64,000 bases of DNA from Syngnathus acus. Lineage: Eukaryota > Chordata > Actinopteri > Syngnathiformes > Syngnathidae. The notes below the pieces were generated by a model. The model worked only from the letters and a program-made list of their open reading frames with translations, made no database searches and was not told where the DNA came from. Made by a program: the position numbers and the translations under genes. The DNA is taken from NCBI RefSeq assembly GCF_901709675.1, contig NC_051098.1, positions 10,169,000 through 10,232,999 on the forward strand. The letters are read 5' to 3'. Shown in pieces: positions 45,601-54,517 of this stretch. Each line of letters starts with the position of its first letter. Position 1 is the stretch's first letter.

Positions 45601-48600
45601 ACAAGAAGATGGCGACCCCCAACGGTTGGCTGGGGGCTCGGCAAGACTGCGTCTGGGAGGGCGGCGACCTGGTCTCCATCGCCTCGTCGGACGAGGAAGC
45701 CTTCGTGAAGGACAAAATGGGCATCGACCCCTTCTGGATCGGACTCTCCAATCTGGTGAGACGGAAGCGCTAGCAGTTGATTCTCTACTGGTACGCGCGC
45801 GATTGACAAGCGGGATCGGTCTCTGCAGAATTGCGACGAGGCTTGGTGTCGGTATGACAAGGAGCAAAAGAAGATGACTTGGTCCAATGTCCGCGTGATG
45901 GCGACCTACTCCAACTGGGACTCGCGTCAGGTTGGAAGGTAAAAAAGTCACGTCTTGATGTCCTTTCACTGTCAGGCGAGGTTTTGGGGCCCCTTTCCAA
46001 ATTGGGAAAGAGCACCGTGATGAGGGGGAAAAAAAGACCTTTAGTCAACTTTTCATCAGATAGCAAGAAAAAATACTCAGATGCTTTTCACGACTTCTCC
46101 CGACAGCTCCGACGTAGAGTCCTGCGCATACGTCAACCAAGGCGCGTGGACTGAGCCAGGAAAGTGGCGACACGGCTCGTGCAGATCCTCGTTGGCGTTC
46201 ATGTGCGAGCGCTCCTTGCTCGGTAAGCCTGCTCAGGAGTTGTCATGTCGATAGGGACATATCTATTGTGGTGTGGTCTTTCTGCAGAATGCCCGGAGGG
46301 CCGGCCGTGTTCCTTGAAAGACTTTGGTTACCTTCGAGTGGAGAGTGAGTGGCTGCCACGCTTGTTTTTACTCTTGCAGCGTTCCGCCGTGCTTTTCTAA
46401 TCCAAGTTTGTTTGTGGCTTCAGCTTCCTCCTGCGACCCCGGCGAATTCCTGTTTGACGATTCTTGCTATCGTTTCGAGGAGGCGAGGAAGGTGCAGAGG
46501 GCCGCCGAGAGGTTTTGCAAAGGACACAAAGGTCACCTGGCCAGCGTCCTCTCAGCGGAGGAAGGCAATTTCTTGGCAGGTCAGCAACTGCCAAGAAACA
46601 TCCGACAAGTGGTTGCTCTTTTTGTGCTGAAGCGCTTGATCTGCTTTCCTCAAGCTCACATGCGAGATGCAGGAAGATCTCAGCCTTTTGTGGGACTGAA
46701 GAAGAAGAAAAACAACTTTGAGTGGATTGACGGAAAATCTTCAGTAAGTAAAAGATTCACTGCACTCTAAAAAGTTGGCATTTGCCTCTACCTGAAGGCA
46801 AAAGATTGGAATTGAATAGATAAATGCTTTATATGTCTGTAAGCTGGAACGTTTGAGGAGCAAACTTGCCATTTCTCCTTTAGAATGATATTAAAATGAA
46901 CAAGAAAACTTGAATGAGATTAGAAAAAAAAGGAATCCGTCTTGTAGGATAAAGTGCAGAATTTGACGGCAATCCGGAGAATTAAACAGGATGACATGAC
47001 GAAACTGGTCCCGGGTTGCAGTTTACACCGAAACGCTCAAAGTTGTGATTTCACCAAAAGAAAGTTGAAATGCTACAACACGGGATGGAAAAACTCATTC
47101 AACCAAGCGCAACACAAAACGGGCTCAAGTGGCGTCCGCCGTATCGTCCGCAGGACTACGTCACGAAGTTGGTGGGAAAAAAGTCTACAGGACTCAAAGA
47201 GTGCTTTGCTCTGTCAGCTTCTGGACAATTTGATGAGTGGTCCTGTGCTGAAAAGCTGCCATCTATCTGCAAAAAAGGTCCGCAAGTCACCACAGCTCAC
47301 TTTGCCCTTTAACCTGGCATTGCTCTCATATTTGATCCCCCTTGCGTTCTTGCAGCCAAGGTCCAAGGGGCTCTCCCTGTTTTGCCATCATCAACATGGG
47401 GACCAGGTGGGCGCCCCTCCCTGCAGCCGACACGTGGTCGGTCGCCACTTTGCCCTCAAGTGACGCGGGTCTCGCTTGCAGGCTGGAGCAAAAAGTGCGG
47501 CTGGTGGATGGACAACCCGTCCGACGACTTCTGCTACCTGATCAACCACAACCGTGTCAAGACCTGGCAGGAGGCGCGAGATGACTGCGTCGGCCTCGGA
47601 GGCGACCTGCTCAGCATCACCCACTCCTATGAACAGACCTTCATACAAGGTAAACTGCCCGGAGGACACGATAGAGGCTCGCACAGTTTATGCCCCGTGG
47701 ACTCCAGAAGGAACAATGCTGCTGCTGCTACACACGCACCTGTATGATGTTCAAACTCTTGGTCGTTGTTTAACTTTGATCCAAAGGTCTGTACGCCCGT
47801 CCTCTGAGCAGTCCCACTCTGTGGTTGGGCGCCAACGGCAATATCACTAACGGCATCGAGTGGATTGACGGATCGATGTCCACTTACAAAAACCTGAACA
47901 CAGGTCGGCCTATAACTTGGGGAATGTTTGTCGGCGACAAAACGGACGAGTGCTTAGCATTTGTCGTCTCCTTCCAGACATCGCCGGAGAAGGCCCCGGT
48001 GGAAACTGCCTTTCCTTGCTCACTGCCGACGGCCGCTGGGCAAAAGCCGATTGTGAGGAGAAGCGCAGCAGCTACATCTGCAAGAGAAGAGGAAGAGGCA
48101 TGTTTTGACATTGGTCTTATTCTTCCAGTTGCGTCATCAGATACGAAGTATTATTAGAGAAGGCCTTTTCTAAAGTCCTTTGATTCTCGGTGCCGCAGTT
48201 GACACGATTGGTAAAAAACTCCCTGTCAAAAAAACTCGTGCGGATAATTCTATATTTCTGCCATTCTAAATAACGGCATAATAATGGTGTCCTCAGCCAT
48301 TCCTAAATCCGCGTGTGAGAAGGGGTGGAGTCTTCACCAGTCCAGTTGCTACAAGAAGATGGCGACCCCCAACGGTTGGCTAGGGGCTCGGCACAACTGC
48401 ATCTGGGAGGGCGGCGACTTGGTCTCCATCGCCTCGTCGGACGAGGAAGCCTTTGTGAAGAAGGAAATGGGCATCGACCCCTTCTGGATCGGACTCTCCA
48501 ATCTGGTGAGACGGAAGCGCAAGCAGTTGATTCTTTACTGGTACGCACGCGACTGACAAGCGGGAATGGTCTCCGCAGAAATGCGACGAGGCTTGGTGTC

Positions 48601-51600
48601 GGTATGATAAGGAGCAAAAGGAACTGACTTGGTCAGATGTCCGCGTGATGGTGGGCTACTCCAACTGGGACTCGCGTCAGGTTAGAAGGTAAGAAGGTCA
48701 TGTCTTGAATGTTAGGCAAGGTTTTGGGCCCCCTTTTCAAAATGGGAAAGAGCACATGTGACGAGGGGGGAGGAAAAAAAAGGCTTTTGTTAAAAGAGAG
48801 CAAGAAAAGAACCTCCGATTTATCCTGTTTGTAAGACGCTTTTCACGACTTCTCCCGACAGCTCCGACGTAGAGTCCTGCGCGTACGTCAACCAAGGCTC
48901 GTGGACCGAGAGTCCGCCAGGAAAGTGGCGACAAGCCTTGTGCGGATCCTCCTTGGCCTTCATGTGCGAGCGCCCGCTGGACGGTAAGCCTGCTCAGGAG
49001 TTGTCATGGTGATGTCAAAAAGGACATTTTAATCGTGCGGTCTTTCTGCAGACTGCCCGAAGGGCCGGCAGTGTTCCTTGAAAGACTTTGGTTACGATCG
49101 AGTGGAGAGTGAGTGGCTGTCATTCTTGTTTTTACTCATGCATCGTCCCGCCGTGCTTTTCCAATCCAAGTTTGTTCGTGGCTTCAGCTTCCTCCTGCGA
49201 CCCCGGCGACTTCCTGTTCGACGATTCCTGCTATCGTTTTGAGTGGAAACGTAAGAATTGGCACTCGGCTGATATACTTTGCACAGAACAGAAAGGTCAC
49301 TTGGCCAGCGTCCACTCAGAGGACGAAATCAAATTCTTGGCTGGTGAGTGCCAAGACAAACCGACTATTCCACGATCATCCCGCAATGCTTCTCAGCATC
49401 TTTGCAACTAGCGCTTGTTCTGCTTTCCTCAAGCTCACGTGCGAGATGATAAAGGATATTGGCCTTTCATGGGACTCAAGAAGAACAAAGACAAGAAATT
49501 TTCCTGGAGCGACGCAACGTCTGCAGTAAGCAAAATGTCTACAGCTGTCTAAAGATGTGTCCAGAATGAGATATGAGAAAGCCAAAGTTGGGTTGGTCAC
49601 AATGTTGCAAGAGCAGAAAAAAATATTTGTAAAGTTTCAAAGGGGCTGGGCCACCAACACAGATTAACTTGCAGTTGTTTTAAGACAAATAAAATTGACA
49701 AGCTTGAATAAAATAAGTTATATACAGATTTTTTTGTCTGGTCATATCAAAGTGCAGAATTTTACAGATGGACAGTCTAAGAACAAAATAGGAACATTGT
49801 AGTTGTTGATGTTAAAAATGGAGTACAGTAATGAGAAAAGAAAACAAATTTGAAGAAAATAAGTTGCAACACCAAACGCACTCAAGTGGTATCCATCCTG
49901 TCATCCGCAGGACTACGTCACGCTGAGGGGAGAACAGTCTACAGGACGCGGTGACTGCTTTGCTCTGTCAGCTTCTGGACAATTTCATCAGTGGCCCTGC
50001 ACTGAAGAGCAGCCATCTGTCTGCAGAAAAGGTCCAAAAGTCACCACAGCTCACTTTGCCCTTTGACCTCTCACTGCTCTCTCATGTCTGATCCCCCTTG
50101 CGATTTTGCAGCCAAAATTCGAGAGGCTCGCCATGATGAGCCGCAAGCAGGTGGGCATCCCATCCTGCGGCCGACACGTGATTGGTCGTTGGCCAGTTGG
50201 CCCTCAAGTGACGCGAGTCTTGCTTGCAGGCTGGAGCGAAAAATGCGGCTCGTGGGTGGAGAACCCCTACAGCAACTTCTGCTACCTGATCAACCGCAAC
50301 AATGCCAAGAACTGGCAAGAGGCGCGAGACGACTGCGTCCGCCTCGGAGGCGACCTGCTCAGCATCACCGACAACATGGAGCAGACTGTCATAGAAGGTA
50401 GGCTTATGGGCTCGATCAGGACTGTTGGTTGAGAATCTTGTGATATTTGTAGAGGGTGGCGTATATGCTAAAGTAAAGTGACATTTTGAAAGAACGTTTT
50501 TGCCAGTTGTCTTTTTCATTGCTCAAGACAAAGAAAACGTTTGTGACGTCACCTGCAGTTGGTTGCGTTTTCGCATCTGACCAGAAAAGGACAGCTATAG
50601 GGATTGACAAATCCTTTCAAAAGGCCGCCATACAAAAAATTCGACAGTGTACAAAAGAAACTCGTCATTAAAGATTCTGTTCCTTCAATCTATGGAAACG
50701 ACGGACACAGTAAAGCGCTAAGCTTGAGATGACACAAAAATAATAAACTGTATTTAACTTTTGTATTGTGTGTCTAGGATGCCCTCATTGTCGTAGCATT
50801 AGCATCGGACTTTCTGCTGATTTTAGCGCTGTGCCCTCTGTTGTCACTTCTTGTGGATGTATTTTGAGTAGTCATATCAGCTAGTTGCATGTTTTATTCT
50901 TGGGGAACGCAAGAATGTGTTAAATGCGTTTGTAAGCTTCTCGCTAATGCTAGTATTAGCTTACTGCTTATCTTAACCACGTTCATAAATATTGGGAGGG
51001 GATTTATTCTGTTATGTATGTTTGACAAGTCTTCTGCTGTTGACATCTTTAATTCGAGCTAAAGGTTTGCGGCGCAAGGAAACTTCCGGCCTGGAGGCGG
51101 CGTGGTTTGAAATATCTCATTTGCATTTAAAGAGGCCGCACCAAAACGGCTTGCTCTGAGACGCTACTCGGAACAGGGGTGAAAATGAGCTTGTGACGCT
51201 ATGACGACGAGCAATTCAGACAAAAGATATGCTGTTCCACTTTATATTGACCACAATGAGTAAAATGTCAAATGGATTTATAACCGTGATACATATAAGC
51301 TTAAAGGCATTTACTGATGTCATCTTATTCGTGTTTGATCCAAAGTTCTGTCGACCGGACTTCAAAACGTTTCTTCTCTGTGGTTGGCCACCAACACCAC
51401 GATCACTCAAGGGTGCAAGTGGACTGATGGGTCTCCCTTTCGTTACACCCACTGGACCACAGGTTGGCCCAAACGCCATCCAATATTTGTTGCCGACAGT
51501 CTGGAGCAATGGAGAGGAGCGTTTAGCATCTGCTGTCTCCTTACAGATAGCCCTAGTAAACCCTCTGGTGAAAGCTGCCTTTCCTTTCACACTAAACGTG

Positions 51601-54463
51601 AACTGGGAAATTGGAAATTTGACAACTGCCAGAAGAAGAGGAACTACATATGCAAGAAAAGAGCTCGAGGTAAGATATGACTCATGGCCAATTAATGTTG
51701 ATGCCCATATTTGGCTTTTGCCTCGCAGGACATAAACCGGAACCTCCACGCCATGACGGTAAGTCAGTCTCCCCGAATCCTGAATGTTGACGTCAAAAGA
51801 TGCGAGACGGAAAAAAGACACCACGGTGCGCTCGCAGGTTTTCGGGAGATCCTTGTGTGCAACCAGCAGAAGCACGTCGACCTCTTTTGTCAGAGTGAGG
51901 GTCAAAGCGTCATCCGCATCCAGTCGGCCTTCTATGGACGGAGGAGCGGCAGCCTTTGTCCAACTCAGAACGCAACCAAGGGTAAGACAGGACATAAGCA
52001 ACGTCGTCGCGTTGCATTTTGGTTCGGCGATACGACCGTTGCAGCCAAATAAGCTTCCACTCGGCCTTGTGACTTGCAGAGACTTGTGTGGTGCGAGGAG
52101 CTCTCCCTCACTACAGGCAGAAATGTGACAACCGTCAATATTGTCTTGCTGACCCTTTTGAGGGCGTCCGGGAGACCTGCCCTGCAGTCTCCAAATACCT
52201 GCACATGGTCTACAGCTGCGAACGGAAAGGTGGGCTTCACGTCTCTGTTGTCTAATGCGGTATCTCCCGACCAAAGTTGGGGTATGACGGCACATTGAAT
52301 GGTCTGTTCTGCTACGGACGTTGATACTAAAAGGTTCAGGGGACCACTCGCCATAAAAGCTTGGCGACCATTGGCCTAGTGAATCGACGGCGCCTAACAA
52401 TGCCCAGAACAATACAACACAAGGATTCAGTTATCAGGGATCCGTTGCAACATGATTCTGGGTTGTCCTCAGTGTGTCTTGACAGTTTGGTCGAGGCGGA
52501 CAAGCGCATCGCCGACTCAGCGTTTGAAGCCTCCTCCTCTATGAGCGACACCAGCCCAGAGAAAGCTCAATTGAGCAAGAATTCCTGCTGGAGACCGTCA
52601 CAAGATCGTACGTAGACAACCGAAAGTTACTTCGGCGCTGGCAGTTTGGTGTCCTGAGCGAACTTGTGTCCTGCAGCCTCCACCAGCTGGATCCAGGTGA
52701 ATCTCGGTCACGTGAGAAAGGTGACCGGGATCGTCACCCAGGGCTGTCCTCATACTGACCAAAGGTCCTGGGTCATCGACTTTGAGATGAAGATTAGTTT
52801 GGATGGCAAAAGCTGGACTGATCACCCGGACGAAAAGGTGAGCGGCCAGTCGACCTGACGCCGACCGGGCTGCCCAAACTAGCCATTACAAACGAGAGTG
52901 CTATTGCTAGTTTACCGGAGGGGGGGAGCACCGGTTTGGCTCTGCGTTTTCCGCTCAGTACGTCCGCATCCTGCCGCTGGAGGACAGCGTTGACTTCGGC
53001 CTCACCTTTGACCTCTTGGGATGCGCACGTGACGGTAAGCGAGTCTCTCCCTCCGCTGCCGGGAAAAACATACAACCCATCTTTTGATATCACCTTTTGT
53101 CTGACAGATGCGATGACCTGTGACAGCACGTTCAACAGCCTCCACTTGACCAAGGCAATGACGTGAGTCGCACTTGCCCCGGTGTTTCCACGACGGTGGG
53201 CGCCTGTCGTCAATTTGCTTGTCCTTGCCTTCTGCAGGTTCCACTGCCCACCCAAGTGCGCCAACTCCAAACACAATGTCACAGGAACCTTGGTCTACAA
53301 TAAGGTACGTGATTGCTGACCCTTGGACTGGAGAGGCACTGGCTCCTGGCAAAAATAAACATTTCAAATATGAACCTACATTTCATTTGCGATTTTCAAG
53401 TGAGTTCCATTTGAAAGATGATTTCATTTCCACACACCACTCAGGAAATCAAATCCTCCCTATCGTGACCCGTCAGTTGAGTTCTTGACTTGATGTGAGT
53501 GCAGGACTCAAGCGTGTGCGCGGCCGCTATTCACGCCGGCGTCATTCGTAACGACATCGGAGGAGACTGTATTGTGATGAAAGCCGTGGCAAAGAAGGAC
53601 TTTGCTGGCTCCACCCAGAACGGGATCACCTCCCTCAAGTGAGTGGCCAACGTTTATGGAAAAGCACCAATAAGAGGCCCAGCTCATTGTCACATGTACG
53701 ACCTGCAGGAATGCCGACTCGACGGATCAGGCCTTCACATTTGCAGACGGAGGTGAGTTCACGGAGCATTTTTTCATGTTAAGTGCTCAACTACTGCTAA
53801 CCCCGCACGGGATCTCACCTGCAGAGCCGAGATGCTTGGGAGAGTCCTGGGAGGAGTTTGCGGGCTTCTGCTACAAAGCTTTTGAGGACAAGAAGGAGTG
53901 GGCCGCTGCTCAAGCTGACTGTAAGAAATTGGGTGCCAATCTGGTGTCCATCCTTTCCGAGGTGGAGCAGACGTGGGTGAAAAGTGCTTCCCCCCTCGGT
54001 GCGTACACCGTCTTCGTAGAACTACTATCCCCTGAACGCTGGGTGAGAGATCTTCTCGCCTTTGTCCTCTGCAGACACCAGCGACATGTGGACCGGACTG
54101 AATGACCAGAGTGTCCTCGGCATGTTTGAGTGGTCGGACCGCCACGAGGTGACCTTCACCGACTGGGCCGCAGAAGAGCCCAAACACCTGAAAAAGGACT
54201 GTGTGGCGATGTCGCAAAAGGTGCGTGGCCAATTGACCGTTTGCGAGAACATCTGCACGATCCGCTGAAATCCTTCTTGCTCATCTTTCAGGCTGGAAAA
54301 TGGAAGCAGATGAGCTGCAAGATACCCAACAGCTTCATGTGCAAGATGCCCAAAGCGGATTATGCAATCACCTCAGAGAAGGCAGAGGAGAGCCATTCTG
54401 GTGACAGAGTACTCTTGCACAGAAGCAAGCTCGCCAAGTCAACGAATGCAGTGAGTTGATTTT

Positions 54464-54517
<54 letters not shown>

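Noticed and set aside
51216-52412. 398-codon open frame on the minus strand
   Set aside because: It lies opposite five predicted exons (33-37) of the multi-lectin gene and their introns, shows no recognisable domain, and the plus strand explains the conservation (CTLD9 and SUEL motifs).
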